From NCBI RefSeq assembly GCF_047250365.1, contig NZ_JBLBVL010000002.1, forward strand, positions 1-64,000: a DNA stretch of 64,000 nt, written 5' to 3'. Numbering within the stretch: position 1 is the first letter of the stretch; every line of letters starts with the position of its first letter. Positions 16,574 through 24,957 of this stretch are shown here, one piece after another. The position numbers and the translations under genes are program-made. Under the pieces are notes generated by a model. That model did not search any database and had not been told where the DNA came from. It was given only the letters and a program-made list of their open reading frames with translations. The DNA is from Thaumasiovibrio sp047250365. GTDB taxonomy: Bacteria; Pseudomonadota; Gammaproteobacteria; Enterobacterales; Vibrionaceae.

Positions 16574-17196
16574 CACTTCACCTCCTGAGGGTTCTGTAAC
16601 GTACCGCTCGATGTCTGGTTAGACACCGCATGACGATGAGTACGCACAATTAAGTTTGGACTGGTTAGCCTTGAGTCTGGCAGCGGCGCCACATCACGCT
16701 CGTTACCATATTTTTCTCGTAGTTTGTCGATTTCACCAAACTCAATCGCACGTTGCGGACATGAATCAACACAGACGGGGTTTAACCCTTGCTCTAAGCG
16801 GTCTAGGCAACCATCACACTTCGACATCACTTTCTTGTCTGCATCATACTGTGGTGCGCCATAAGGGCAACGCATCGCGCAGTATTTACAACCGATGCAC
16901 TTATCTTGATCCACTAACACCAAGCCATTGTCGTCGCGTTTGTGCATCGCACCGGTTGGGCAACCGGCAACACAGGTTGGTTCATCGCAGTGGTTACATG
17001 CAACAGACAAGTAATAACCAAAGGTTTGATGTGTCCATGCCCCATCCGTATCAGATGTCCACGCGCCACCACCATATTCATACACACGGCGGTATTTACG
17101 TCCTACATCGATATTATTCTTATCTTTACAACTCACCTGACAAGTCTTACAACCTGAGCAGCGAGAAGAGTCAATATAAAAACCTAATTGCTTCAT
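16573..17196 (-). CDS. dmsB: DMSO-reductase-type iron-sulfur subunit DmsB (copy 1)
   Basis: This is a 207-residue electron-transfer subunit with four cysteine groups: CSGCKTCQVSC, CNHCDEPTCVAGCP, CIGCKYCAMRCP and CDGCLDRLEQG...CVDSCP. These hold four 4Fe-4S clusters that pass electrons from the quinol site in DmsC to DmsA. Length and order are those of DmsB. It starts four bases after dmsA. It is identical in protein sequence to the second copy at 20802-21425. Confidence 0.95.
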   Translation of the reverse strand: MKQLGFYIDSSRCSGCKTCQVSCKDKNNIDVGRKYRRVYEYGGGAWTSDTDGAWTHQTFGYYLSVACNHCDEPTCVAGCPTGAMHKRDDNGLVLVDQDKCIGCKYCAMRCPYGAPQYDADKKVMSKCDGCLDRLEQGLNPVCVDSCPQRAIEFGEIDKLREKYGNERDVAPLPDSRLTSPNLIVRTHRHAVSNQTSSGTLQNPQEVK

Positions 17197-17200
17197 TTAT

Positions 17201-19624
17201 CTACGCCTTCTTAATGTCTACTAGGTTGGTGTGTTGAGGGTTCCCTTTTGCTATCGGTGAACAGCTATGACTGGTAAGGCTATTTATACAACCACCAATA
17301 TCGACACCATTTTTAATCACTGACCATGCCCCTTGCGGCATCGCTGTTACATCTGGCATCACACGGTTGGTAACCTTAGCGGGTATCAATACCTCACCAA
17401 TATCATTAAACACACTAACTAAATCACCGGATTTAATGCCCCGCTGCTCAGCATTGATAGGGTTAATCCAGATCTCATCAGGCACCGCTTCTTGGTTGAC
17501 ACCCACGCTAGCATACGTTGAATGGGTATGGCCTTTGGTATGAAAACCCGTTAGTTGCAGTGGATATTTAGCAAACCTGTCTTTGTCCATATGAGATCGT
17601 GGAACCGCAATAAATTCTGGAATTGGGGTAATGCGATCCCCCTCTGGAAGAGTGGTATTTTCAGCCATATCTTGCAGCTGTGTTGAGTAAATCTCTATCT
17701 TGCCTGATGGGGTTTTCAGTGGATTAGCAATCGGATCGGCATAAAAATCTCTAAATGCCACCCGCTTTTCTTTTGGCACAACCTGTGGATCAAGTAGTCC
17801 CTTACCTTTGACGTCGTCATAGTTAGCGGGCAAATAGGGCCGCTTCTTGCGCACCATCTGATAATGCTGTTCGACCCACTGCGCTTGAGTTTTTCCTTCG
17901 GTAAAAGTGCGGTATACATCTTCACCCAAGTGCTTAGCCACATCAGCAAAAATGTCATACGTACTGCGCGCTTCCCACATCGGCTCTACTGTATTCTCAA
18001 TCGATACCATGTAGTGATGAATGCCAGAGGCATAAGAGCTATCCACCAAATCATTGGCTTCGAGATAAGTGTTTTCTGGCAATAAAATATCCGCAAACTT
18101 CGCCGATGCCGTCATATGATTATCAATCACTACGATAAATTCACATTTAGACTCATCTTTAAGGATTTTAGCGGTGGTATTGAGATCAGAGTGCTGATTA
18201 GCTAATGCATTGCCTGCTTGGTTTATCAGCGCTTTAATACCGTATTTAAGGTGGGTCGCGCCCTTTAAGCCATGTGTCTTGTCGGTGAATTTTTCGGGAG
18301 CGTTGATCGCCTCAGTCCATAGAAATACAGGAATAGAGGTTTTTACTGGGTTGTCCAACATGTTCATCTTTGGAACACCATAGAACCCACCCAAAGCCCA
18401 ACTTCCTGAGTTAGTACCAGCACGGCCAAATTGGCCAGAAATAATCGGCAAAATCTGAATTGCACGTGCTGATTGCTCACCATTGTGATGGCGCTGTACA
18501 CCCCAACCAGGGCAAATAAACGCTGCCTTCGCAGCAGTAATTTCACGCGCTAACTGCGCAATTCGCTTCGCCGGAATACCGGTTATCTTTGCTGCCCACT
18601 GCGGTGTTTTTGCAATAGCGTCAGGACCTGTACCCAAGACATAATCTTTATAGCTTGCGTCCTCTGCTGCCCCTTGCGGTAACGATTCGCGATTAAACCC
18701 TTGTGCATACCGATTAATCTCGTCCTCATTAATGAGGTTTTCTTCGATCATGGTATGAACGAGACCTGCAATCAACGCTGCATCTGTTGTCGGACGAATC
18801 GGCAACCACTCAGCATCACTGACAATGGCAGAGTCTGTTTGTCTTGGGTCAATAATGATGACTTTAGCACCAGACTTTTCCAAGGCTCGACGCATCTCTT
18901 CTACCTGTCCGCCGCCAGACATACGGGTTTCTGACAGGTTTAAACCAAACAATACGACCAGATCTGAATCTTCTATTTCACTAAAATACGTGCCTGCCCG
19001 CGTTCCATAAGTGAAAGGGGTAACATAGCCCACCTGTGCATCTGAATAGGTATTATGAAAGCGAAGATAGCCGCCAGCAGATGCGAGAAAACGATTAATA
19101 CACTCCCGCCCCTGAGTGTGATAATACGCCCCTGTGCCCAAGCCGTTGTAAACCGCTTCTGGCCCATAGGTTTCATGTACGCGCTTAAGCTCTGTTGCAA
19201 TGGTTTGTGTGGCTTCTTCCCAGCTAATACGCTCGAATTTACCTTCACCGCGTTTACCCACGCGCTTCATCGGGTACTTTAAGCGATCTGGATTATAAAC
19301 ACGGAATTTACTTGAGCGGCCGCGCATACAAGGACGGATCTGATGCTGGCCCATTACTGCATCGTCTTGAGCATCCACAGGCTCAATCTGAATGATCCGT
19401 CCCTTCTCAACCCTTACTTTCAAAGGGCATCTAGAGCCACAGTTGACCAAACAAGCACTGTACTTAAACTCAACAGGCGATGGTGCCGTCTGAGCTGCAG
19501 CCTTTTTACTAAACGGTAACGTAGCTAATGAAGAGGTCGTAGCCGCCAACGCGCCCAGCGTTGCGGTGCCTCCCAGCAGCTTTCTTCGGGTGGTTTCTAT
19601 ATCAAGAAACGGTAGTTTGACCAT
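17201..19624 (-). CDS. dmsA: DMSO-reductase family catalytic subunit DmsA (copy 1)
   Basis: The 807-residue molybdopterin enzyme starts at 19624 behind GGGGAACCATT. It has a Tat signal (TTRRKLLGG, residues 11-19) and a 4Fe-4S site Cys58, Cys62, Cys66 and Cys99. Ser194 in HNTYSDAQ is at the place of the Mo-ligand serine of E. coli DmsA, which makes it a DmsA/YnfE-type rather than a Cys-type enzyme. It probably reduces S- or N-oxides in anaerobic respiration. The first 66 residues and the extreme C-terminus match copy 2 almost exactly, while the core differs at many positions, so the substrate may differ. Confidence 0.9.
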   Translation of the reverse strand: MVKLPFLDIETTRRKLLGGTATLGALAATTSSLATLPFSKKAAAQTAPSPVEFKYSACLVNCGSRCPLKVRVEKGRIIQIEPVDAQDDAVMGQHQIRPCMRGRSSKFRVYNPDRLKYPMKRVGKRGEGKFERISWEEATQTIATELKRVHETYGPEAVYNGLGTGAYYHTQGRECINRFLASAGGYLRFHNTYSDAQVGYVTPFTYGTRAGTYFSEIEDSDLVVLFGLNLSETRMSGGGQVEEMRRALEKSGAKVIIIDPRQTDSAIVSDAEWLPIRPTTDAALIAGLVHTMIEENLINEDEINRYAQGFNRESLPQGAAEDASYKDYVLGTGPDAIAKTPQWAAKITGIPAKRIAQLAREITAAKAAFICPGWGVQRHHNGEQSARAIQILPIISGQFGRAGTNSGSWALGGFYGVPKMNMLDNPVKTSIPVFLWTEAINAPEKFTDKTHGLKGATHLKYGIKALINQAGNALANQHSDLNTTAKILKDESKCEFIVVIDNHMTASAKFADILLPENTYLEANDLVDSSYASGIHHYMVSIENTVEPMWEARSTYDIFADVAKHLGEDVYRTFTEGKTQAQWVEQHYQMVRKKRPYLPANYDDVKGKGLLDPQVVPKEKRVAFRDFYADPIANPLKTPSGKIEIYSTQLQDMAENTTLPEGDRITPIPEFIAVPRSHMDKDRFAKYPLQLTGFHTKGHTHSTYASVGVNQEAVPDEIWINPINAEQRGIKSGDLVSVFNDIGEVLIPAKVTNRVMPDVTAMPQGAWSVIKNGVDIGGCINSLTSHSCSPIAKGNPQHTNLVDIKKA

Positions 19625-19938
19625 AATGGTTCCCCATAAATTAAAATCAAAACAACAAATAGGAGTAATTATCATTCCATGCTGTTTTGTCAGATTATTT
19701 GGACTTTATGGATAACTTTAACAATAGCGGGGGGTTGCATGTAACCACACAGTAATGAATATGTGAACTAAGCACAAGCAAAGCAAAGTAACCATCCATA
19801 TTTCGTGACACTTGCTCACACAAATCAAAACAAGGGCGCAGCATCAATACATACACCGTCATTCACTTAACATGTTATCAGCGCATACTACAGAAGAACT
19901 AACATAAGGTTGTTGCAAAAAACTCACACCTCGATATT
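19625..19938. other. Upstream region of dmsA copy 1
   Basis: There is no gene in these 314 bases. They hold the promoter region of dmsA copy 1. A stretch around 19696-19735 (ACTTTATGGATAAC...TTAACAATAG) is shared with the upstream region of copy 2 (23925-23955), which suggests a common control element. I cannot assign a clear FNR or NarL site. Confidence 0.45.
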
Positions 19939-19998
19939 CAGTGAATAATAAAATAGCGTCCCTAAGTTAACTGGTAGCTGGTAGCTGGTAGCAACACC
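19939..19998 (-). pseudogene. Relic of a torD 5' end downstream of dmsC copy 2
   Basis: The sequence GTGAATAATAAAATAG followed by GTCCCTAA matches the 5' part of the intact chaperone gene near 15709-15735, and the region next to it (AACACCTTAAAAA) matches that gene's leader. The rest of torD is missing and its start region is replaced by three CTGGTAG units. The duplication therefore once included at least the beginning of torD. Confidence 0.65.
19971..19991. repeat. Tandem 7-bp repeat (3 x CTGGTAG)
   Basis: There are three exact CTGGTAG units in a row inside the torD relic. This is a typical slippage product and has no counterpart in the intact gene copy. Confidence 0.8.
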
Positions 19999-20010
19999 TT
20001 AAAAAGATAA

Positions 20011-20025
20011 GGGGGCAAAGCCCCC
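20011..20025 (-). terminator. Terminator after dmsC copy 2
   Basis: GGGGGC (20011-20016) and GCCCCC (20020-20025) form a short very stable hairpin ten bases past the dmsC stop. On the minus strand it is followed by TTATCTTTTT. It corresponds to the hairpin between dmsC and torD in copy 1. Confidence 0.65.
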
Positions 20026-20034
20026 CATTAATAA

Positions 20035-20802
20035 CTACATGCCCATATTCCAGAGCTCAAAGAATCCCACGCGACCCGCAAATTCAGACGCGAGTACTAA
20101 CACAGCAGCAAAAGAAGCCGGTACAACACCCCTTGTTTTTACTTGCGATAAGCTCAAAATAGCTAGCCCTGCTAAGCCGACTTTTAGTCCCCAAAACTGC
20201 ATGCTCTGTTCAAGCAAAGCTGGAGACGATGCCGCCAAGTAAGTGAGATAACCTGGCATCATGGTCATGCCTGCTAGCAAGATAAGCATGGTCACATAAC
20301 TGACCTTGTGGTTATTGCCAAGCATAACGATCATCACCGACCCGACCGCTAATGCTGTCAATACCATCTGGATGACGGTGTAGGGCGTATTCCATTGAGC
20401 GACAGATTCAATGGTATAGATAGATGGGATCACAAACAGCAGCGCGATACCTGCTAGGGACGCCGCCAAGCTCAGTGCTTTGGTTGCACCTTCCGCTTGC
20501 TGCCGAAAGGCAAAAACCGTCGTCGCAAATAACAGGCCACCAAACAGGACCGTGGTCATAATCTCATTGCTCATCGGCGAGCGGCCCACACCAGCAAGAA
20601 CATTAAAGGCCCTTAATGGCTGCCCTAAGTGGAACATCGATGCCCCACCACCAATGATCAGCAACACTAACGCTACCACCAATGCTTTAACATATGTTGA
20701 GTTGTCCAACTGACCAACTAGCATCATTAGCGTGGCGAAAAGAACAACACCGACGGCTGATTGTGCCAGTACGGTAAATATCACTAAAGGTAATTCGTGC
20801 AT
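20035..20802 (-). CDS. dmsC: DMSO-reductase-type membrane anchor subunit DmsC (copy 2)
   Basis: It is identical in amino-acid sequence to the 255-residue DmsC at 15806-16573, with the same TGATG overlap with dmsB. It anchors the second DmsAB pair and oxidises menaquinol. Because both anchors are the same, the two DmsA subunits presumably receive electrons in the same way. Confidence 0.9.
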   Translation of the reverse strand: MHELPLVIFTVLAQSAVGVVLFATLMMLVGQLDNSTYVKALVVALVLLIIGGGASMFHLGQPLRAFNVLAGVGRSPMSNEIMTTVLFGGLLFATTVFAFRQQAEGATKALSLAASLAGIALLFVIPSIYTIESVAQWNTPYTVIQMVLTALAVGSVMIVMLGNNHKVSYVTMLILLAGMTMMPGYLTYLAASSPALLEQSMQFWGLKVGLAGLAILSLSQVKTRGVVPASFAAVLVLASEFAGRVGFFELWNMGM

Positions 20803-21425
20803 CACTTCACCTCCTGAGGGTTCTGTAACGTACCGCTCGATGTCTGGTTAGACACCGCATGACGATGAGTACGCACAATTAAGTTTGGACTGGTTAGCCT
20901 TGAGTCTGGCAGCGGCGCCACATCACGCTCGTTACCATATTTTTCTCGTAGTTTGTCGATTTCACCAAACTCAATCGCACGTTGCGGACATGAGTCAACA
21001 CAGACGGGGTTTAACCCTTGCTCTAAGCGGTCTAGGCAACCATCACACTTCGACATCACTTTCTTGTCTGCATCATATTGCGGCGCACCATAAGGGCAAC
21101 GCATCGCGCAGTATTTACAACCGATGCACTTATCTTGATCCACTAACACCAAGCCATTGTCGTCGCGTTTGTGCATCGCACCGGTTGGGCAACCGGCAAC
21201 ACAGGTTGGTTCATCGCAGTGGTTACATGCAACAGACAAGTAATAACCAAAGGTTTGATGTGTCCATGCCCCATCCGTATCAGACGTCCACGCGCCACCA
21301 CCATATTCATACACACGGCGGTATTTACGTCCTACATCGATATTATTCTTATCTTTACAACTCACCTGACAAGTCTTACAACCTGAGCAGCGAGAAGAGT
21401 CAATATAAAAACCTAATTGCTTCAT
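20802..21425 (-). CDS. dmsB: DMSO-reductase-type iron-sulfur subunit DmsB (copy 2)
   Basis: The 207 residues are identical to DmsB copy 1, with the same four 4Fe-4S cysteine groups. The few base changes visible against copy 1 are silent. It lies four bases downstream of dmsA copy 2 and is coupled to dmsC. Confidence 0.95.
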   Translation of the reverse strand: MKQLGFYIDSSRCSGCKTCQVSCKDKNNIDVGRKYRRVYEYGGGAWTSDTDGAWTHQTFGYYLSVACNHCDEPTCVAGCPTGAMHKRDDNGLVLVDQDKCIGCKYCAMRCPYGAPQYDADKKVMSKCDGCLDRLEQGLNPVCVDSCPQRAIEFGEIDKLREKYGNERDVAPLPDSRLTSPNLIVRTHRHAVSNQTSSGTLQNPQEVK

Positions 21426-21429
21426 TTAT

Positions 21430-23844
21430 CTACGCCTTCTTAATGTCTACTAGGTTGGTGTGTTGAGGGTTCCCTTTTGTAATCGGAGAAAAATACTGAC
21501 TGGTTAAACTGTTAATACAGCCGCCAATATCGACACCATTTTTTACCACCGACCATGCCCCTTGCGGCATCGCTGTCACATCCGGTAGTACTCGGTTTGT
21601 CACTTTTGCGGGGATCAGTACTTTGCCGTACTGATTAAACACATGCACCATATCGCCATTCTCAATACCACGCGCTTGGGCATCGATGGGGTTAATCCAA
21701 ATCTCATCAGGTACCGCTTCTGCCAAAATGCCGACACTGGCGTAGCTAGAGTGAGTATGCCCTTTGGTATGGAACCCAGTCATTTGCAACGGGTAATCCT
21801 TCTTGGTAGCCAGATCCATGTGAGAGTTGCGTACTGCAATGTACTCTGGGATGGCCGACATTCTATCGCCTTCAGGTAAGGTCCAAGTGTCGACTCTTTC
21901 CTGCACCTTGGTAGCAAAAATTTCAAACTTGCCAGATGCGGTCTTCAATGGGTGAGCAATTGGATCGTTGTAGAAATCAGCAAATGCAATACTGTCTTCT
22001 TTCTTGGCACGTTGCTGGTCAATTACGCCAATACTTTTTACCTCTTTAAACTCGGGTAAATAAGGGCGCTTCTTGCGGATATCCGCATAATGCTTTTCAA
22101 TCCATTGTGCTTGCGTTCTTCCTTCCGTGAAGTCTTGTTCGATACCAAGGTGACGAGCAATATCGGCACAAATATCATACGTTGAGCGCACCTCCCACAT
22201 CGGCTCGATCACGTTCTCCATCGAGATCATAAAATGGTTAGAGCCCGACGCATATGAATTATCGACTAAATCGTTTGCTTCTAAATAAGTCGTTTCGGGT
22301 AATAAAATATCGGCATACTTCGCGGTTGGCGTCATGTGGTTATCAATCACCACAATAAATTCACACTTGTTTTCGTCTGCCAATATCTCGCGAGTACGGT
22401 TTAGGTCTCCATGCTGATTACCCAGTACATTGCCCGCTTGGTTTATCATAAACTTGATGCCATGTTGCAACGTTTCCGCCCCTTTCAAACCATGGGTTTC
22501 AGGGGTGAATACTTCCGGGTTGGCAATCGCATCTGTCCATGAGAACACCGGAATTGCGGTTTTTACTGGGTTCGTACCTTTGGGTATCAATGGCACGCCA
22601 TATCTGGTTGAATAAGGCCAGTTTCCAGTGTTAGTACCCGCTCGACCGAAGTGACCAGATATTACCGTTAATGACTGAATAGCATGAACCGTATGCTCTC
22701 CATTGTGGTGACGCTGCGGCCCCCATCCTTGCGAGATAAAACACGCTTTAGCTCGACCAATCTCTCGGCCTAACTGTAAAATACGTTCTGCCGGTATCCC
22801 GGTGATCTTCGCCGCCCATTGTGGTGTTTTTTCGACGCCATCTGGGCCTGTACCCATAACATAGTCTTTATAACTGCCGTTCTGTTTTGCGCTATTGGGT
22901 AGCGTATCGCGCGTAAAGCCTATTGCATACTTATCAATCTGCGCTTCATTTAACAGATCTTCTTTTACCATAGTATGGATGAGGCCAGCCACCAGCGCGG
23001 CATCTGTCGTCGGTCTAATCGCTAACCACTCAGCGCCTTGTACGATAGAGGAGTCGGTATAGCGTGGGTCTATCACGATAACGCGCGCACCCGATTTTTC
23101 TAACGCGCGGCGCATCTCTTCTACCTGACCACCTCCGGACATACGGGTTTCTGACAGGTTTAAGCCAAATAACACCACCAGATCAGAGTCTTCAATTTCA
23201 GTAAAGTGCGAGCCGGCATATTTACCCCAAGTAAACGGGGTCATGCCATTAATTTGAGCCGTTGAATAAGAATTAAAGTAATTTAGGTATCCACCGGATT
23301 TGCCCAGTAATCGAAGCCAAACTTCACGCCCCTGGGTGTGATAGTAAGCCCCTGTTCCGTACTGGTTATAGACCGATTCTGGACCATAGGTTTCATGTAC
23401 CCGCTTAAGCTCTGCTGCAATGGTTTTTGTCGCTTCTTCCCAGCTAATACGCTCGAATTTACCTTCACCGCGTTTACCCACGCGTTTCATCGGGTATTTT
23501 AAGCGATCAGGATTATAGACACGGAATTTATTCGAGCGTCCACGCAAGCAAGGCCGGATCTGATGCTGACCAAACACAGCATCATTATCGGTATCGGCAG
23601 GTTCAACCTGCAAAATTCTATCGTCTTGCACTTTTACCTTTAAAGCACAGCGTGAACCACAGTTAACTAAGCAAGCACTGTACTTAAACTCAACAGGTGA
23701 TGGTGCAGTCTGAGCGGCGGCCTTTTTACTAAACGGTAACGTAGCTAATGAAGAGGTCGTGGCCGCCAACGCGCCCAGCGTTGCGGTGCCTCCCAGAAGT
23801 TTTCTTCGTGTGGTTTCTATATCAAGAAACGGTAGTTTTACCAT
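21430..23844 (-). CDS. dmsA: DMSO-reductase family catalytic subunit DmsA (copy 2)
   Basis: The 804-residue paralogue of the enzyme at 17201-19624 has the same Tat signal, the Cys58/62/66/99 iron-sulfur site and Ser194 in NSYSTAQ as the expected Mo ligand. From residue 67 onwards the two proteins differ throughout the core, including around the active site (YGTGAYYHTQGREVWLRLL here, GLGTGAYYHTQGRECINRF in copy 1) and in the C-terminal third. The arrangement recalls E. coli ynfE and ynfF, but here each has its own B and C subunits. Confidence 0.9.
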   Translation of the reverse strand: MVKLPFLDIETTRRKLLGGTATLGALAATTSSLATLPFSKKAAAQTAPSPVEFKYSACLVNCGSRCALKVKVQDDRILQVEPADTDNDAVFGQHQIRPCLRGRSNKFRVYNPDRLKYPMKRVGKRGEGKFERISWEEATKTIAAELKRVHETYGPESVYNQYGTGAYYHTQGREVWLRLLGKSGGYLNYFNSYSTAQINGMTPFTWGKYAGSHFTEIEDSDLVVLFGLNLSETRMSGGGQVEEMRRALEKSGARVIVIDPRYTDSSIVQGAEWLAIRPTTDAALVAGLIHTMVKEDLLNEAQIDKYAIGFTRDTLPNSAKQNGSYKDYVMGTGPDGVEKTPQWAAKITGIPAERILQLGREIGRAKACFISQGWGPQRHHNGEHTVHAIQSLTVISGHFGRAGTNTGNWPYSTRYGVPLIPKGTNPVKTAIPVFSWTDAIANPEVFTPETHGLKGAETLQHGIKFMINQAGNVLGNQHGDLNRTREILADENKCEFIVVIDNHMTPTAKYADILLPETTYLEANDLVDNSYASGSNHFMISMENVIEPMWEVRSTYDICADIARHLGIEQDFTEGRTQAQWIEKHYADIRKKRPYLPEFKEVKSIGVIDQQRAKKEDSIAFADFYNDPIAHPLKTASGKFEIFATKVQERVDTWTLPEGDRMSAIPEYIAVRNSHMDLATKKDYPLQMTGFHTKGHTHSSYASVGILAEAVPDEIWINPIDAQARGIENGDMVHVFNQYGKVLIPAKVTNRVLPDVTAMPQGAWSVVKNGVDIGGCINSLTSQYFSPITKGNPQHTNLVDIKKA

Positions 23845-24238
23845 AATGGTTCCCCATAAATAAAAATCAAAACAGCAAAATGGAAACGATTCTCATTAAC
23901 ATGTTACTGCTTTGTCGGTTTTTTTAGACTTTATGGATAACCTTAACAATAGTAAGGGATTTATTGTAGCGGTAAGGTAATGAATATGTGAAGTAAAGCC
24001 AGTATAAAATAGAATAAGTATTCTATCGCGAAATAATAAGCCACAACGTGCATAACTGCCGCTATGGGACTAAAAAGCCACAAACCATGATTGAGAGGCA
24101 GGTCTAAATACGCTCCGAAGAGAGCTGGGTGAGTTCACGCTTCAGCACAATGCTGACAACGTAAAGTGAAAATGGCTTAAAATACCCCTTTTATTTTCAT
24201 ACTCGAAAAAAGTTAAGGCTTATAAAAAGGACGCTACT
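23845..24238. other. Divergent intergenic region with possible structured leader
   Basis: These 394 bases separate dmsA copy 2 (minus) from the small membrane protein gene (plus). The left part holds the dmsA promoter. The right part (about 24060-24180) contains a nested hairpin, TTCACG (24134-24139), CAGCA (24043-24047 in the stem at 24143-24147) and TGCTG (24151-24155), closed by GTGAA (24166-24170), which could be an RNA structure in the leader of the 24239 gene. I do not recognise a riboswitch class. Confidence 0.4.
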
Positions 24239-24454
24239 ATGTTTTCACTTCTAACAACAACAGAATGGATGGGACTAACTATCGCCATCGTGATAACCAG
24301 CCTTTGCTGGACTGGAATTTATATTCGCTACATTAAAAATGGACACGCACACCAACGCTTCATGATGCAACTCTGGTCGGCTATCAAGAATACCTCGCAA
24401 GGAGAAAATCTCCGCACGCTGGGCATTGATGGCGACAATATCGGTAAGGATTAA
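24239..24454 (+). CDS. Small single-span membrane protein
   Basis: The 71-residue product has one hydrophobic segment (about residues 10-29, MGLTIAIVITSLCWTGIYI) followed by a basic-then-acidic soluble tail. AAGGAC lies seven bases upstream of the ATG. I do not recognise the family. Its place next to the dms operons and the NifW-like gene may be functional or accidental. Confidence 0.55.
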   Translation: MFSLLTTTEWMGLTIAIVITSLCWTGIYIRYIKNGHAHQRFMMQLWSAIKNTSQGENLRTLGIDGDNIGKD

Positions 24455-24485
24455 GTGGCAAAGTAGCCGACGTGATGGCTTTAGA

Positions 24486-24761
24486 TCAACGTCGCTGGCA
24501 TGAAGTGCAGCCACGACAAGCGGAACGAGAGTGAGGGTCTAAACGGCCACGCTGAACTTTGCAATAGGCATTCTTTAACGCTCGTCGAGCAGAAAACCAA
24601 TCATCGGGCTTGGTGATCAATAGATAACCGTTAAAGCGCTTCATTAATGGTGTGCGATATTCATCAATAAAGCGCTGATCAAAGTCGATATCAAAATACT
24701 CTAATGCTTGTTCTATTGACGTAAAACTGGCGATCTTCTGCTGTATCTCTTTTTGGCTCAT
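24486..24761 (-). CDS. NifW-like small protein with Cys-rich tail
   Basis: The product of about 91 residues resembles NifW in the block ALEYFDIDFDQRFIDEYRTPLMKRFNGYL followed by an R-x-x-L-x-x-AY element. NifW proteins stabilise nitrogenase in diazotrophs, but no nif genes are in view. It ends in a cysteine-rich tail (CRGCTSC). ATG at 24761 was preferred to a GTG at 24782, although neither has a strong ribosome site. Proximity to the DMSO-reductase operons suggests a role with oxygen-sensitive metalloenzymes, but this is inference. Confidence 0.5.
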   Translation of the reverse strand: MSQKEIQQKIASFTSIEQALEYFDIDFDQRFIDEYRTPLMKRFNGYLLITKPDDWFSARRALKNAYCKVQRGRLDPHSRSACRGCTSCQRR

Positions 24762-24957
24762 GTATAACGTACAAAACTCCACACTTTTACGGATGGTATC
24801 ACCGTAACATACCCCCCTTTTTTAACGAACGACTATTTCGTTACTGCCTAATATTCAGGAGGAGAGTCATTGCAAAGGTAACTGGATTCATTGATTATTC
24901 TTGTGCTGTATGTCAAGCTGGCGCCTTTCTTGCTACCTCTAATACAGCACGCCTTCC

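Larger units (their letters stand above)
15793..17250. repeat. Direct repeat, copy 1 (dmsC, dmsB and end of dmsA)
   Basis: This 1.46-kb stretch recurs at 20022-21479 with a constant offset of 4229 bases. DmsC and DmsB are identical in protein sequence between copies, and only a few silent changes are visible, mainly in dmsB. The match ends sharply at 17250, inside the 3' end of dmsA. Such identity next to divergent dmsA cores points to recent duplication or gene conversion. Confidence 0.9.
20022..21479. repeat. Direct repeat, copy 2 (dmsC, dmsB and end of dmsA)
   Basis: This is the counterpart of 15793-17250, offset 4229 bases, with only scattered silent differences (for example at 20993 and around 21070-21090). 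Confidence 0.9.

Noticed and set aside
16656..17237. Long open frame antisense to dmsB, present in both copies
   Set aside because: It is conserved only because the underlying dmsB copies are near-identical. Its translation is rich in His, Arg and Ser and resembles no family, and it lacks a ribosome site.
24060..24180. Moco-type riboswitch before the small membrane protein gene
   Set aside because: The conserved blocks of known Moco RNA leaders are not seen, so only an unassigned structure is reported.
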